From the NCBI GenBank assembly GCA_947488755.1, contig CANLAD010000001.1, positions 1,626,247-1,690,246 on the forward strand: a stretch of DNA of 64,000 nt. Direction: 5' to 3'. The DNA comes from an uncultured Erythrobacter sp. Its GTDB lineage: Bacteria > Pseudomonadota > Alphaproteobacteria > Sphingomonadales > Sphingomonadaceae. The position numbers and the translations under genes were made by a program. Of the stretch, positions 28,071 to 38,632 are shown piece after piece. The notes beneath the pieces were generated by a model. It was not told where the DNA came from and did no database searches. It was given only the letters and a program-made list of their open reading frames with translations. The first letter of the stretch is position 1; each line of letters opens with the position of its first letter.

Positions 28071-30653
28071 TCAGGACGGCTCGACGCCAATCTGCAACTC
28101 GCCGTCACCTTCATCCACCTTCACCAGCGAACCGTCGGGCACCTTGCCCTCGATCAGCATTTCGGCCAGCGGATCCTGCAGGTATCGCTGCACCGCGCGT
28201 TTCAAGGGCCGCGCGCCATAGACCGGATCGTAGCCAACCCGCCCCAGCCAGCGCAGAGCGGCTTCGGTGAGGTCAAGCTCGATCTTGCGATCGTCGAGCA
28301 GCTTTTGCACGCGCTTCACCTGGATCGCGACGATCGGGGCCATGTGCTCCATTGCCAGACGGTGGAACAGGATGATCTCGTCCAGCCGATTGAGGAATTC
28401 CGGACGGAAGTGCCCGCGCACCACGTCCATCACCTTATCCTCTACATCGGCGACCTTTTGATCGTCGGTGAGGCTGGAGAGGAACTGACTGCCCAGGTTC
28501 GACGTCAGGATGATGAGCGTGTTCGAAAAGTCGACCACCCGGCCCTGCCCATCGGTCAGCCGCCCGTCGTCAAGCACCTGCAGGAGCACGTTAAAGACGT
28601 CTGTGTGTGCCTTCTCGACCTCGTCGAACAGCACCACCTGATAGGGGCGACGGCGTACCGCTTCGGTCAGCACCCCGCCCTCGTCATAGCCGACATAGCC
28701 CGGAGGCGCGCCGATCAGGCGGGCGACAGAGTGCTTCTCCATGAACTCACTCATGTCGATGCGCACCAGCGCCTGATCGTCGTCGAACAGGAATTCGGCC
28801 AGCGCCTTGGTCAGCTCGGTCTTGCCGACGCCGGTCGGGCCGAGGAACAGGAAGCTGCCGAGCGGGCGACCGGGATCCTGCAGCCCCGCGCGGGCGCGCC
28901 GCACTGCCTTGGATACCGCTTCGATCGCCTGCGTCTGGCCGATCACGCGTTTGCCGAGGATATTTTCCATCTCCAGCAGCTTGTCGCGCTCGCCCTCCAT
29001 CATCTTGTCGACCGGAATGCCGGTCCAGCGGCTGACTACCCCGGCGATATCTTCTTCGGTCACTTCCTCGCGCAGCAGCGCGTCTTCGCTCAGCTCTTCG
29101 GCCGCTTCGAGGCGCTTTTCGAGGTCGGGAATCGTGCCGTAGGACAGCTCGCCTGCCTTCGCGAGATCGCCTTCGCGCTGCGCCTGTTCGAGTTCGAGCC
29201 GGGCATGGTCGAGCTCTTCCTTGATCTTGCCCTCGGCCTCGATCTTGTCGCGCTCGTTCTGCCAGCGCGTCGTGAGTTCCGCGGATTCCTGCTCGAGATT
29301 GGCCAGTTCTTCGCGCAGAGCGGTCAGCCGATCGCGCGAATTCGCATCGTCCTCCTTGGCGAGCGCGGATTCCTCGATCTTGAGCTGGATGATCCGGCGG
29401 TCGAGCTCGTCGATTTCCTCGGGCTTTGACTCGACCTCCATGCGGATGCGGCTGGCCGCCTCGTCCATCAGGTCGATCGCTTTGTCGGGCAGGAAGCGAT
29501 TCTGGATGTAACGGTCGGACAGGCGCGCCGCGGCGACGATACTGCCATCGGTGATGCGCACGCCGTGGTGCAGCTCGTACTTGTCCTTGATCCCGCGCAG
29601 GATGCTGATCGTATCCTCGACGCTGGGTTCGTCGATGTAGACCATCTGAAAGCGCCGCTGGAGCGCGGGGTCTTTCTCGACATACTTCTGATATTCGTCG
29701 AGCGTGGTCGCGCCGATGCAGTGCAGTTCGCCGCGCGACAGGGCTGGCTTGAGCAGGTTGGAGGCATCCATGCTGCCTTCGCTCGCGCCCGCACCGATCA
29801 AGGTGTGCATCTCGTCGATGAACAGGATGATCTGCCCATCGGCGTTCTTGACCTCGTCGAGCACCGATTTCAGCCGCTCCTCGAACTCGCCACGATATTT
29901 TGCACCGGCGATGAGCGCGCCCATGTCCAGGCTCATCAATGTGCGACCCTTGAGGCTGTCGGGCACGTCGCCATTGGCGATGCGCAGCGCGAGCCCTTCC
30001 GCGATCGCGGTCTTCCCGGTGCCGGGCTCGCCGATCAGCGCAGGGTTGTTCTTGGTCCGCCGGGCGAGGATCTGGACGGTGCGACGGATTTCTTCGTCGC
30101 GGCCGATGACCGGGTCGAGCTTGCCGTCGCGCGCGGCCTGCGTCAGGTCGCGGGCGAATTTTTCCATCGCATCGTAATTCGCCTCGGCATTGGCGCTGTC
30201 CGCCTTCTTGCCGCCGCGCAGGTCTTCGATCGCGGCGTTCAGAGATTGCGGCGTGATGCTGGCCGCCTTCATCGCTTCGCCCGCATCGCCCTGTTGCAAG
30301 GCGAGCGCGGTGAGCAGCCGCTCCACCGTGACATAGCTGTCGCCCGCTTTGTCAGCGAGCTGTTCGGCATTGTCGAGCACGCGCACGGCATCGTTATCGA
30401 GACCCGGCGCGGTCTGCGCGCCGCTGCCGGTGACGGCGGGAACCTTGGACAAACCCATGTCCACCGCGCTAACCGCAAGGCTCGGTTCGCCGCCCGCGCG
30501 CTGGATCAACCCTGCGGCCATGCCCTCTTCGTCTTCCAGCAGCGCCTTGAGCAGATGCAGCGGCGTGATGCGCTGGTGATTCATGCGAATGGCGACGGTC
30601 TGCGCGCTTTGCAGAAAGCCCTTGGCCCGGTCGGTGAATATTTCGAGATTCAT
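28071..30653 (-). CDS. clpB: ATP-dependent chaperone ClpB
   Basis: An 860-residue Hsp100 disaggregase that works with DnaK to resolubilise aggregates in the cytoplasm. The Clp_N domain is at residues 1-145. NBD1 has Walker [15 protein letters not shown] near 200 and Walker [14 protein letters not shown]. The long coiled-coil middle domain (about 405-525, Glu/Arg/Leu-rich) distinguishes ClpB from ClpA. NBD2 has [14 protein letters not shown] near 605 and LFDEVEKAH, and the C-terminal domain contains [16 protein letters not shown]. Length and order match the family exactly. A plausible heat-shock promoter lies just upstream. Confidence 0.98.
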   Translation of the reverse strand: MNLEIFTDRAKGFLQSAQTVAIRMNHQRITPLHLLKALLEDEEGMAAGLIQRAGGEPSLAVSAVDMGLSKVPAVTGSGAQTAPGLDNDAVRVLDNAEQLADKAGDSYVTVERLLTALALQQGDAGEAMKAASITPQSLNAAIEDLRGGKKADSANAEANYDAMEKFARDLTQAARDGKLDPVIGRDEEIRRTVQILARRTKNNPALIGEPGTGKTAIAEGLALRIANGDVPDSLKGRTLMSLDMGALIAGAKYRGEFEERLKSVLDEVKNADGQIILFIDEMHTLIGAGASEGSMDASNLLKPALSRGELHCIGATTLDEYQKYVEKDPALQRRFQMVYIDEPSVEDTISILRGIKDKYELHHGVRITDGSIVAAARLSDRYIQNRFLPDKAIDLMDEAASRIRMEVESKPEEIDELDRRIIQLKIEESALAKEDDANSRDRLTALREELANLEQESAELTTRWQNERDKIEAEGKIKEELDHARLELEQAQREGDLAKAGELSYGTIPDLEKRLEAAEELSEDALLREEVTEEDIAGVVSRWTGIPVDKMMEGERDKLLEMENILGKRVIGQTQAIEAVSKAVRRARAGLQDPGRPLGSFLFLGPTGVGKTELTKALAEFLFDDDQALVRIDMSEFMEKHSVARLIGAPPGYVGYDEGGVLTEAVRRRPYQVVLFDEVEKAHTDVFNVLLQVLDDGRLTDGQGRVVDFSNTLIILTSNLGSQFLSSLTDDQKVADVEDKVMDVVRGHFRPEFLNRLDEIILFHRLAMEHMAPIVAIQVKRVQKLLDDRKIELDLTEAALRWLGRVGYDPVYGARPLKRAVQRYLQDPLAEMLIEGKVPDGSLVKVDEGDGELQIGVEPS

Positions 30654-30685
30654 GCAGGATTACCCCTCGCTGGTGTTCCCACATG

Positions 30686-30713
30686 AAATAATGTTGCATG
30701 TTTGCAACGCAAG
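30686..30713 (-). promoter_or_regulatory. candidate RpoH (sigma-32) promoter of clpB
   Basis: On the minus strand, CTTG (30713-30710) and ATTATTT (30692-30686) are separated by 17 bp. This matches the alphaproteobacterial RpoH pattern CTTG-N17/18-CYTATNT except for the first base of the -10. It ends 32 bp before the clpB ATG. The spacer contains an inverted repeat GTTGC-N6-GCAAC. Confidence 0.6.
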
Positions 30714-30872
30714 AGGATGCTGTCACATTCGGCTGCAGAAGAACGTCCTTCTATTTGGAGCCTCAGTTACCTTCCCAGCTTCGGTCGCGCTGCTCCCTCG
30801 ACGAGAACCAGCAACGTTTGCGGTGCGCTTTCGCGAGAGAACCCCCGGGCGAGCTTGCGGGGTCCGGTGCAA

Positions 30873-31136
30873 TCAGTCCTTCCGCTTGGTCGTCGTATCG
30901 GTTACATCGTCATCATGGCCGCTCTTGTCACTGAAGAAGGCGAGTGCGAACAAACCACAGCCCAACAGCGTCGAGACGAAAACGCCTAGCACCGTCGCAA
31001 TTACGGCGTGCGCGCTCCACGCGTCCATGGCATAAAGATACATCAGAGCACCGGCGGTCATCAGGACACCGATCACGGCGATCCATTTCAACATACGCCC
31101 AAAATCCTGTCTTGCCTGCTGGCTACTTTTCGCCAT
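30873..31136 (-). CDS. small two-helix membrane protein, unknown function
   Basis: 87 residues with a basic N-terminus (MAKSSQQARQDFGRMLKW), two hydrophobic segments (about 18-36 and 45-67), and a charged, Asp/Lys-rich tail (SDKSGHDDDVTDTTTKRKD). An AGGAG lies upstream of the ATG. It is probably an inner-membrane protein with both ends in the cytoplasm. It is divergent from the acylase gene and not obviously tied to clpB. I do not recognise a family with a known role. Confidence 0.7.
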   Translation of the reverse strand: MAKSSQQARQDFGRMLKWIAVIGVLMTAGALMYLYAMDAWSAHAVIATVLGVFVSTLLGCGLFALAFFSDKSGHDDDVTDTTTKRKD

Positions 31137-31335
31137 ACCGATTTAGTCTCCTGAGAATGTCGTTGTTTCCAACAACCGATCGTGACCGACCGGGATGCGA
31201 GCCTTGCATGCTGGTCCGTCATTGTAAGGAGCATTACATCGACTGGCCAGCCGCTTCCCGGTTTTTGATTTACGACTGGATGGAGCGAGATAGATCCGAC
31301 GCGATTATGATCGCCAATTAGATTGAGGATTTGCA

Positions 31336-33561
31336 ATGAAGACTTGGATCGTTCGGATAGGCTTCGCGATGACGGTCCTTATTCTCGTCGCCATCGTGGG
31401 GCTCGCGACGTGGGAGTCATTTTTCGCCGAGGAAGGCGAAGCACCGTCCTACCGCGAATACACCGCCGAGATCGTGCGCGACGAATACGGCGTGCCGATG
31501 ATCTATGGCGCCACCGATGCGGACGTCGCTTACGGTGTCGCCATCGCCCATTCGCAGGACGATTTCTTCACGCTTCAGGATGTGGTCGCCATGTCGAAAG
31601 GCCGCTATGCCGTCATCGCGGGCGAAGACGGCGCGCAATTCGACTACGTGTATCACCTGCTCGACGCGCGTGGGACGGCGGAGCGGGAATATCCCGGCCT
31701 GCCCGCCGACACCCGCGCCCTGTTCGAAGCGTATGCCGCGGGCCTCAACCAATATGCTCAGGAGCATCCAGAAGAGATCAAGCTCGCCAAACTGTTTCCG
31801 GTGAATGGCGAGGATGTGGCGGCGGGGTTCGTGCTGCGCCAGCCGTTCTTCTTTGGCTTAGGCAATGTCATCGGGCCATTGGTCGCGGGCGAGGAGTTGC
31901 GGCGCGAGTTCGGCCCGGACATTCCCGGCTTCCCGCGCGAGCAGAATGGCATTCAGCCGAGCGCGCCGGCGATAATGAAGAACACGACAGCGACGTCCGC
32001 AAGGCCACTGGTTTTACCCGCAGGCGAAGACGCGGCCCATCTCGGCTCAAATGCGTGGGCGGTGTCGCCCGAGAAATCCGGCGGGCCGACGACGCTCATT
32101 TCCAATTCGCATCAGCCCCTGCGCGGCGGGGTAGCGTGGTATGAACTCGGCGTGCAGTCGGGTGAAGGCTGGCATTTCACCGGCGCTAACTTCCCCGGCT
32201 CGCCCTTGCCCTTCCTTGGCCACAACCGGGATCTGGGCTGGACCAACACGGTCAACCGTCCCGACATGGTCGATGTTTACAAGCTCGATGTGAACGAGGA
32301 CGGCACGCAATATCGGCTCGATGGCGAATGGCGCGATCTTGCCAGCCAGACCGTGACTTTGCCGGTAAAGCTTGGTCCGCTCACCCTGCCGATCCGCCGC
32401 ACTATCTATCGCAGCGAGCACGGGCCGGTGATCAAGAACGACAACGGCTATTTCGCGATCCGCTATGGCGGGATGGGGAAGGCCGACCAGCTCGACGCGT
32501 ATTACCGCATCAACAAGGCAAGCACGCTGGAAGAATGGGAAGCGCAGATTGCGCGGATGGCAATCCCCTCGACCAATTTCATCTACGCCGACCGCGCGGG
32601 CAACATCGCCTATGTCTACAACGCGGCGATCCCCGACCGGCCAGAGGACGTGCGCGCGAACTGGCGCGGTATCCTGCCCGGCGACCGTAGCGAGCTGATC
32701 TGGAATGGCACCGTCGAATACGAGGAAATCCCGAAGCTGGTGAACCCCGCAAGCGGCTGGATCTACAACGCCAACAACGAGCCTTTCACCGCGGCGGGAC
32801 CGGGCAGCGACCTTGACCCGGAGGACTTCTCACCGGTCCTTGGCATCGAGCGCAAGCAGACCAACCGCTCACGCCGCGCCTATCGGCTGTTGTCCGAAGT
32901 CGACACGCTCGACCGCGCGACGCTGGAGCGGATTAAATATGACAACGCCTACGAACGCGAAGGCTATGTTGAGACGATGTTCGATGCGCTAAAGACTATG
33001 GAAGCCGAGGGCGAGCTCGCCGAGGCGCGCGACCTGCTGCTCGAATGGGATTTCACCGCCGACAATGAAGGCCGCGCCGATGCGCTGGCGCTGTTGATGA
33101 TCCGTGACTTTATGTCAGCGGAGTATCAGAACAAGCCGGAATGGCCGGACGTGCGCGAACACCTGCAGGATGCCGTCGACCACCTCAACGAACATTTCGG
33201 CCGGATCGACCCCCCGATGAGCGAATTGCTGCGGTTGCGCCAGGGCGACGTCGATCTGCCTCTCGATGGCGGGTCGGACACGCTGCGCGCCTCGACCACT
33301 TGGGATGTCGACGAGGACGGGCGGCTGTCGCTGCGCCACGGCGACAGCTTTATCCAGTGGGTCGAATGGCCCGCAGACGGTTCGCGCGTGACGTCGCGTT
33401 CGATCCAGCCCTTCGGTTCGGCCACCACCCGGCCCGACAGCCCGCACTACACCGACCAGATGCAGCTTTATGTCGATCACCAACTCAAGCCGGTGCGGTT
33501 CTGGGAAGAGGACGTGCGCGCGAACGCCAGCTCGACCACCACGGTGAGCAATGCGCGATAG
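31336..33561 (+). CDS. penicillin acylase family protein (Ntn hydrolase)
   Basis: 741 residues. An N-terminal hydrophobic segment (residues 5-25) exports or anchors it. The alpha-chain region starts with AEIVRDEYGVPMIYGATDADVAYGVAIAHSQDD. The self-cleavage site and nucleophile are Ser238 in HLGSNAWAVSPEKS. The beta chain carries ISNSHQPLR and TNTVNRPDMVDVY, conserved in this family. Members hydrolyse amide bonds of penicillins, cephalosporins or acyl-homoserine lactones, and sequence alone does not separate these. The gene is followed by an M16 peptidase 127 bp downstream. Confidence 0.93.
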   Translation: MKTWIVRIGFAMTVLILVAIVGLATWESFFAEEGEAPSYREYTAEIVRDEYGVPMIYGATDADVAYGVAIAHSQDDFFTLQDVVAMSKGRYAVIAGEDGAQFDYVYHLLDARGTAEREYPGLPADTRALFEAYAAGLNQYAQEHPEEIKLAKLFPVNGEDVAAGFVLRQPFFFGLGNVIGPLVAGEELRREFGPDIPGFPREQNGIQPSAPAIMKNTTATSARPLVLPAGEDAAHLGSNAWAVSPEKSGGPTTLISNSHQPLRGGVAWYELGVQSGEGWHFTGANFPGSPLPFLGHNRDLGWTNTVNRPDMVDVYKLDVNEDGTQYRLDGEWRDLASQTVTLPVKLGPLTLPIRRTIYRSEHGPVIKNDNGYFAIRYGGMGKADQLDAYYRINKASTLEEWEAQIARMAIPSTNFIYADRAGNIAYVYNAAIPDRPEDVRANWRGILPGDRSELIWNGTVEYEEIPKLVNPASGWIYNANNEPFTAAGPGSDLDPEDFSPVLGIERKQTNRSRRAYRLLSEVDTLDRATLERIKYDNAYEREGYVETMFDALKTMEAEGELAEARDLLLEWDFTADNEGRADALALLMIRDFMSAEYQNKPEWPDVREHLQDAVDHLNEHFGRIDPPMSELLRLRQGDVDLPLDGGSDTLRASTTWDVDEDGRLSLRHGDSFIQWVEWPADGSRVTSRSIQPFGSATTRPDSPHYTDQMQLYVDHQLKPVRFWEEDVRANASSTTTVSNAR

Positions 33562-33688
33562 CCGCGAAGTCATTGATCGAACGCCGTCGCGCACCGGCAG
33601 ATCGCGCTGCATTCACGGTTGATCGCGGATCAAACCATGCGCAGGGTCCACCGTGAGAAGTTACGCCTATGTTTTGGAGAGTTCACCA

Positions 33689-36556
33689 ATGAAACTACGC
33701 CTTGCCACAGCCAGCCTCGCGGCCATCGCGATCGCCACCGCTGCGCCGATGACGCCCGCCCTCGCCGATGCCCATATGGAAGCGTCGCAGACCGGCGGCG
33801 ATCTCGAACAGCTCGTCAGCCAGGTCCAGATTCCTTACGAGGAATTCGAGCTCGACAACGGCCTTACGGTCGTCGTGCATGAGGATCGCAAGGCCCCGAT
33901 CGTCGGCGTGGCGGTATGGTACAATGTCGGCTCCAAGGACGAGCCCGAGGGCAAGACCGGCTTTGCCCACCTGTTCGAACACCTCATGTTCAACGGCTCT
34001 GAAAACGCCCCCAACGACTATTTCCAGTACCTTCAGGAAATGGGCGCGACCGATTACAACGGCACCACCAATTTCGACCGCACCAATTACTTCCAGACCG
34101 TGCCGCGCCCCGCGCTCGAACGCGCGCTGTGGCTGGAAAGCGACCGCATGGGCTATCTGCTCGGCGCGGTGACGCAGGGCAAACTCGATAACCAGCGCGG
34201 CGTCGTCCAGAATGAGAAGCGGCAGGGCGACAATCAGCCCGGCGGCCTCGTCTTCTATGAAATCCTCGAGACGCTTTTCCCCGACGGCCACCCCTATCAG
34301 CACTCGGTGATCGGCTCGATGGCGGACCTCGATGCGGCCTCGATGGAGGATGTGCAGACCTGGTTCCGCGACAAGTACGGCCCCAACAACGCCACGCTCG
34401 TGCTGGCGGGTGACATTTCCGCTGCCGAAGCGCGTCCGCTGGTAGAAAAGTGGTTCGGCCCGATCGCACGCGGCCCGGTGAACACCCCTGCCGCCGCAGC
34501 AATCCCGACGCTCGAAGAGCCGGTGCGCACGGTGATGAAGGATCAGGTCGCCGCCACCAGCGTCAGCATGTACTGGCCCGCGCCCGGCATCAACAGCGAG
34601 GAACTGACCGCGCTCAAGGTCGGTGCCGATATTCTCGGTGGCCTCGCGTCCAGCCGCATGGACGAAATCCTCGTTCGTGAAGAGCAACTCGCCACCAGCG
34701 TCGCGGCGGGCAATTACGACTTCCAGCGGGTCGGCATCATTCTCGTCAACGCGACCCTTCGCGACGGGGTAGAACTGGCCACGCTCGAAACCCGGATGAA
34801 GGAGCTGGTCGAGGAATTCATCGCCACCGGCCCGACCGAGGATCAGGTGCGCCGCGCGGCAACGAATTCGTTGGCAGGCACGGTTCGTGGGCTCGAACAG
34901 GTGGGCGGATTCGGCGGCAAGGCTGTCGCGCTCGCGCGCGGCGAAGTGCTGGCGGACAATCCCGGCTTTCAGGTCGAACTGCTCGAACAGCTCGCGACCG
35001 TAACACCTGCACAGGTCCAGGCCGCGATGCAGCGCTGGATGACCAATCCGGCGTTCACACTGGTGCTTGAACCAGGTGAGCGCGAAGAAACCTACGAGGA
35101 AGCTGCAAGCGTCGCTGCGACCGACGAAAACGCTTCCGAGCGTGATCGCGGTGCAGAGGAAATCACGGTTTCCGAAGTTCGTCCCGCCCCGCCGATCGCG
35201 TCGGTGCCCGAGCTCGACTTTCCCGACCTTCAGCGCACCACACTTGCCAACGGCATGCCGCTGACCTTCGCGCAGCGGGACGCGGTCCCGGCAACCTATG
35301 TCACCATGTCCTTTAATGCGGGCACCGCCGCCGATCCGGTCGATATGCGCGGGCTCGAAAGCCTGACCCTCGGCCTGTTCGATGAAGGCACCGCCGACAT
35401 GACCTCGCAGCAGATTGCCGAGGCGAAGGAGCGGCTGGGCGTTCAGGTGTCGACCGGCGGAGGCGATGACCGCTCGTCTTTCACGCTGAGCGCGCTTTCG
35501 ACCAATCTCGCGCCCTCGCTCGACCTGTTCAGCCAGATCATCCGCGAACCAGCCTTTAGCGAAGATGACCTCGCCCGCGTGAAAGCGCAGACCATCACCG
35601 GCATCCGCCAGCAGATGCGCTCGCCCCAGGGGATCGCCTTCCGCGCCGTCGGAGCCGAGCTGTTCGGGACCGTTGCCCCCTATGGCGGGGTGGCCACGAT
35701 CGACAGTGTCGAGAATATCGACCGCGCTGATCTGGTGCAGTTCAAGGATACGTGGATCCGCCCTGACAATGGCGAGGTCTTCGTCATCTCTGACAAGCCG
35801 ATGGCCGAAGTCGTGAGTGCGATCAACGCCGCGTTCGGCGACTGGACTGCGCCCGCCGTGGCGAAGGGAGAAAAGGACTTCGCCGCGCTCGAAGTGGCTC
35901 CGGAAGCGCAGAACCGCATTGTGCTCTACAACCGGCCCAATTCGCCGCAGAGCTATATTCTGGGTGCCCAGGTCACTCCGCTCGATGCGAGCAGCCCGGA
36001 CTTCGTCGACTTCACTAATGCCAACAATTCGCTTGGCGGCAATTTCCTCGCGCGGCTCAACATGAACCTGCGCGAGACAAAGGGCTGGAGCTATGGCGTG
36101 CGCGGTGGTCCGCAGGCGCGCGAGAACGCCGTGGTCTACACGATTGGCGGCGGCGTGCAGGCGGATCGAACCGGAGACTCGGTCGCCGAGATGATCCGCG
36201 AAACCGACGAATTCCTGACCGTGAGCGGCGTGACCGATGAAGAACTGGCCCGCAATGTCGCGAGCGAGATCGGCGAACTGCCGGGCCGGTTCGAAACCTC
36301 CCCCGCCGTGCTACGCGCGATGCAGACCCTGTCGCTCTACGACCGTCCGGACAATTACTATGAAACGCTGGTCGATCGCTACACCGGGCAGACCACGGCA
36401 AGCCTCGATGCCGCCGCGCGCGCCGCGCTGAACACCGAGGATTTCGTGTGGATCGTCGTCGGCGATGCGGAAACGGTCCGTCCGCAGCTTGACGCGCTTG
36501 GCCTGCCGGTCGAAGTGCGCGAACTCGAGCCGACCGAGGCGCAAGCCGGAATGTAA
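33689..36556 (+). CDS. secreted M16 family zinc metallopeptidase, double-domain
   Basis: 955 residues with a signal peptide (MKLRLATASLAAIAIA... to PALADA). The N-terminal M16 unit has the inverted zinc motif HLFEH at residues 94-98, with a downstream Glu in VVQNEKRQ as likely third ligand. The C-terminal unit (about 510-940) is a second M16 fold without HxxEH, as in pitrilysin-like and PqqL-like proteins, and contains GGNFLARLNMNLRETKGWSYGV. An acidic linker (about 465-500) separates the halves. The ATG at 33689 has TTGGAGAG upstream. It probably degrades peptides in the periplasm. Confidence 0.94.
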   Translation: MKLRLATASLAAIAIATAAPMTPALADAHMEASQTGGDLEQLVSQVQIPYEEFELDNGLTVVVHEDRKAPIVGVAVWYNVGSKDEPEGKTGFAHLFEHLMFNGSENAPNDYFQYLQEMGATDYNGTTNFDRTNYFQTVPRPALERALWLESDRMGYLLGAVTQGKLDNQRGVVQNEKRQGDNQPGGLVFYEILETLFPDGHPYQHSVIGSMADLDAASMEDVQTWFRDKYGPNNATLVLAGDISAAEARPLVEKWFGPIARGPVNTPAAAAIPTLEEPVRTVMKDQVAATSVSMYWPAPGINSEELTALKVGADILGGLASSRMDEILVREEQLATSVAAGNYDFQRVGIILVNATLRDGVELATLETRMKELVEEFIATGPTEDQVRRAATNSLAGTVRGLEQVGGFGGKAVALARGEVLADNPGFQVELLEQLATVTPAQVQAAMQRWMTNPAFTLVLEPGEREETYEEAASVAATDENASERDRGAEEITVSEVRPAPPIASVPELDFPDLQRTTLANGMPLTFAQRDAVPATYVTMSFNAGTAADPVDMRGLESLTLGLFDEGTADMTSQQIAEAKERLGVQVSTGGGDDRSSFTLSALSTNLAPSLDLFSQIIREPAFSEDDLARVKAQTITGIRQQMRSPQGIAFRAVGAELFGTVAPYGGVATIDSVENIDRADLVQFKDTWIRPDNGEVFVISDKPMAEVVSAINAAFGDWTAPAVAKGEKDFAALEVAPEAQNRIVLYNRPNSPQSYILGAQVTPLDASSPDFVDFTNANNSLGGNFLARLNMNLRETKGWSYGVRGGPQARENAVVYTIGGGVQADRTGDSVAEMIRETDEFLTVSGVTDEELARNVASEIGELPGRFETSPAVLRAMQTLSLYDRPDNYYETLVDRYTGQTTASLDAAARAALNTEDFVWIVVGDAETVRPQLDALGLPVEVRELEPTEAQAGM

Positions 36557-36694
36557 TCGAAATCCGGGGCCGGCGGCTGTGCGCTGCGCCCCGGACCTTC
36601 CCAAGCGCTTCGGCGTTAATGGTTGAACGCCCCGTTTCGGCATGTCACTACGCAGCCGAATTATCTCAGAGAACAATTCAAGGAGTTTCAGTTT

Positions 36695-37000
36695 ATGTCC
36701 GTTGCAGGAACCTACAACACCGTCGTCAAAAGCCCGATGGGCGACCAGAGCGGCACCTTCACCGTCGTTCCCGGCGATGACGGCAACACGTTTACCGGCA
36801 CGATGGCGGGCGGCATGGGCCAGATGGAAGTCGAAAACGGCACCATCAGCGGCGACAAGCTGAGCTGGAAGATGAACATGACGGTCCCGATGCCGATGAC
36901 GCTCGATTGCGAAGCGACGGTGGACGGCGACCAGATGACAGGCACGGTGAACGCCGGCGCATTCGGCGCGATGCCGCTGACCGGCGAACGCCAGGGCTGA
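36695..37000 (+). CDS. small beta-rich protein of unknown function
   Basis: 101 residues starting MSVAGTYNTVVKSPMGDQSG, with a strong AAGGAG ribosome site 8 bp upstream that decides the start. It has alternating hydrophobic and polar residues with repeated short strands (TFTVVPGDDGNTFTGTM, GTISGDKLSWKMNM, EATVDGDQMTGTV), a lipocalin-like or meander barrel pattern. No signal peptide or cysteine pair. A strong terminator follows. Relatives in sphingomonads are annotated only as hypothetical, as far as I know. Confidence 0.8.
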   Translation: MSVAGTYNTVVKSPMGDQSGTFTVVPGDDGNTFTGTMAGGMGQMEVENGTISGDKLSWKMNMTVPMPMTLDCEATVDGDQMTGTVNAGAFGAMPLTGERQG

Positions 37001-37025
37001 CGCTTCCTCACATACGAAAAACGAA

Positions 37026-37055
37026 AGGCCGCCGGAGCGATCCGGCGGCCTTTTT
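37026..37055 (+). terminator. intrinsic terminator
   Basis: A perfect 11-bp stem AGGCCGCCGGA/TCCGGCGGCCT with a GCGA tetraloop is followed by TTTTT, 25 bp after the small-protein stop. Confidence 0.93.
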
Positions 37056-37149
37056 CGTGCTCATGCTCTAATTGCTGTTTGACGGCTTTGGAACATCGCC
37101 GATCCGCCGACCGTTGACCTCGCAACCATCCAGACCAGCGAGGCCCCCT

Positions 37150-38529
37150 ATGAGCACCACCACCACCGTCAATCCGGCCACCGGCGAAGAACTCGCCACC
37201 TACGAACAATTGTCGCGCGAGGAAGCCAGCGCCCGCGTCGATGCCTGCCACGCCGCGTTCGAGAAGTGGAAACTGAAGAGCCTCAAAGAGCGCGCCGAGA
37301 CTATCCGAAACCTCGGCAAGGCGCTGCGCGACCACAAGGAAGAGCTAGCCCAGTTGATGACCGACGAGGTCGGCAAGCTGATCGGCGACAGCCGCGACGA
37401 AGTCGAATTGTGCGCTGCAATCTGCGATTACACCGCGGAAAACGGCCCGTCCGAACTCGCCGACGAACAGCGCGATCCGAACAATGCGGCGCGGGGGATC
37501 ATCACCTATTCGCCGATCGGGGTGGTCTACGGAATCCAGCCGTGGAACTTCCCGTGCTACCAGGTCATCCGCTACGCCATTGCCAATCTGATGACGGGCA
37601 ATGGCGTGATCCTGAAACATGCCAGCAACTGCACCGGCAGCGGGCAGAAGATCGCGGAGATATTCAAGGCGGGCGGACTGCCCGATGACCTGTTCACCGT
37701 CCTGATCCTCGACCATGACACCTCCGACGCCGTGATCGCGCATGACAAGGTGCGAGGGGTCACACTGACGGGATCGGACAAGGGCGGTCAGCACGTCGCC
37801 GAGGAAGCGGGCAAGGTGCTCAAACCCCTGGTGCTCGAGCTGGGATCGAATGACGCCTATCTCGTCCTAGAAGACGCCGATATCGACAAGGCGGCAGAGG
37901 TCTGCGCACAGGCGCGGCTGTACAACAACGGCCAGACCTGCATCAACGGCAAGCGTTTCATCGTCACCGATGCGGTCTACGATCAATTCGTCGAGAAATT
38001 TGTCGCAAAATTCGAGGCGATCAGAACCGGCGATCCGAATTCCGATGACAGCGACATGGGCCCGATGGCGCGCAGCGATTTACGCGATACGGTGCAGAAG
38101 CAGGTCGATCAATCGGTCGAAAACGGCGCGACGATCGCATGCGGCGGCGCGATCCCCGACGGTCCGGGTGCCTTCTATCCCGCCACCGTGCTGACCGATG
38201 TTGCGCCGGGCCAACCCGCCTATGATGACGAAATCTTCGGCCCCGTCGCCTCCGTCATCCGCGCGAAGGACGACGAGGACGCCATGCGGCTCGCCAATGA
38301 CAGCCGCTATGGCCTCGGCGGCGGCATCCTCTCACGCGACACCGACCGCGCGATCGAGCTCGCCAGCAAACACTTCGACACCGGCATGGTGTTCATCAAC
38401 ACCTATGGCGTCGCGGACCCTTCCATGCCTTTCGGCGGGGTCAAGAATTCCGGATACGGCCGCGAACATGGCGGCTTCGGCGTAAAGGAATTCGCCAACG
38501 CCAAGGCGATTTTCGTGGGCGCGGATTGA
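37150..38529 (+). CDS. NAD(P)-dependent succinate-semialdehyde dehydrogenase (YneI/Sad-like)
   Basis: A 459-residue aldehyde dehydrogenase superfamily enzyme. The cofactor region has YGIQPWNFPCYQVIRYA and LTGSDKGG. The general base is the Glu in LVLELGSNDAYLV, and the nucleophile is the Cys in NNGQTCINGKR. The length and the MPFGGVKNSGYGREHG ending match the Sad/YneI group, which oxidises succinate semialdehyde to succinate. The usual ELGG is ELGS, seen in part of this group. The ATG at 37150 fits the family start better than the upstream frame start at 37072. Confidence 0.9.
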   Translation: MSTTTTVNPATGEELATYEQLSREEASARVDACHAAFEKWKLKSLKERAETIRNLGKALRDHKEELAQLMTDEVGKLIGDSRDEVELCAAICDYTAENGPSELADEQRDPNNAARGIITYSPIGVVYGIQPWNFPCYQVIRYAIANLMTGNGVILKHASNCTGSGQKIAEIFKAGGLPDDLFTVLILDHDTSDAVIAHDKVRGVTLTGSDKGGQHVAEEAGKVLKPLVLELGSNDAYLVLEDADIDKAAEVCAQARLYNNGQTCINGKRFIVTDAVYDQFVEKFVAKFEAIRTGDPNSDDSDMGPMARSDLRDTVQKQVDQSVENGATIACGGAIPDGPGAFYPATVLTDVAPGQPAYDDEIFGPVASVIRAKDDEDAMRLANDSRYGLGGGILSRDTDRAIELASKHFDTGMVFINTYGVADPSMPFGGVKNSGYGREHGGFGVKEFANAKAIFVGAD

Positions 38530-38632
38530 GCTTTGTAACGCAAGCTGGGTTCGCTCACGTCAAATCCGCTTGTTCGATTCCGCGTAAGCGCGCAAACACT
38601 GGACGGTCGTCGTAAAGAGATCGGGATCAACC

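Noticed and set aside
36563..36595. A GC hairpin after the M16 peptidase as a terminator
   Set aside because: The 8-bp stem has a 17-nt loop and no T tract after it, so it was not listed.
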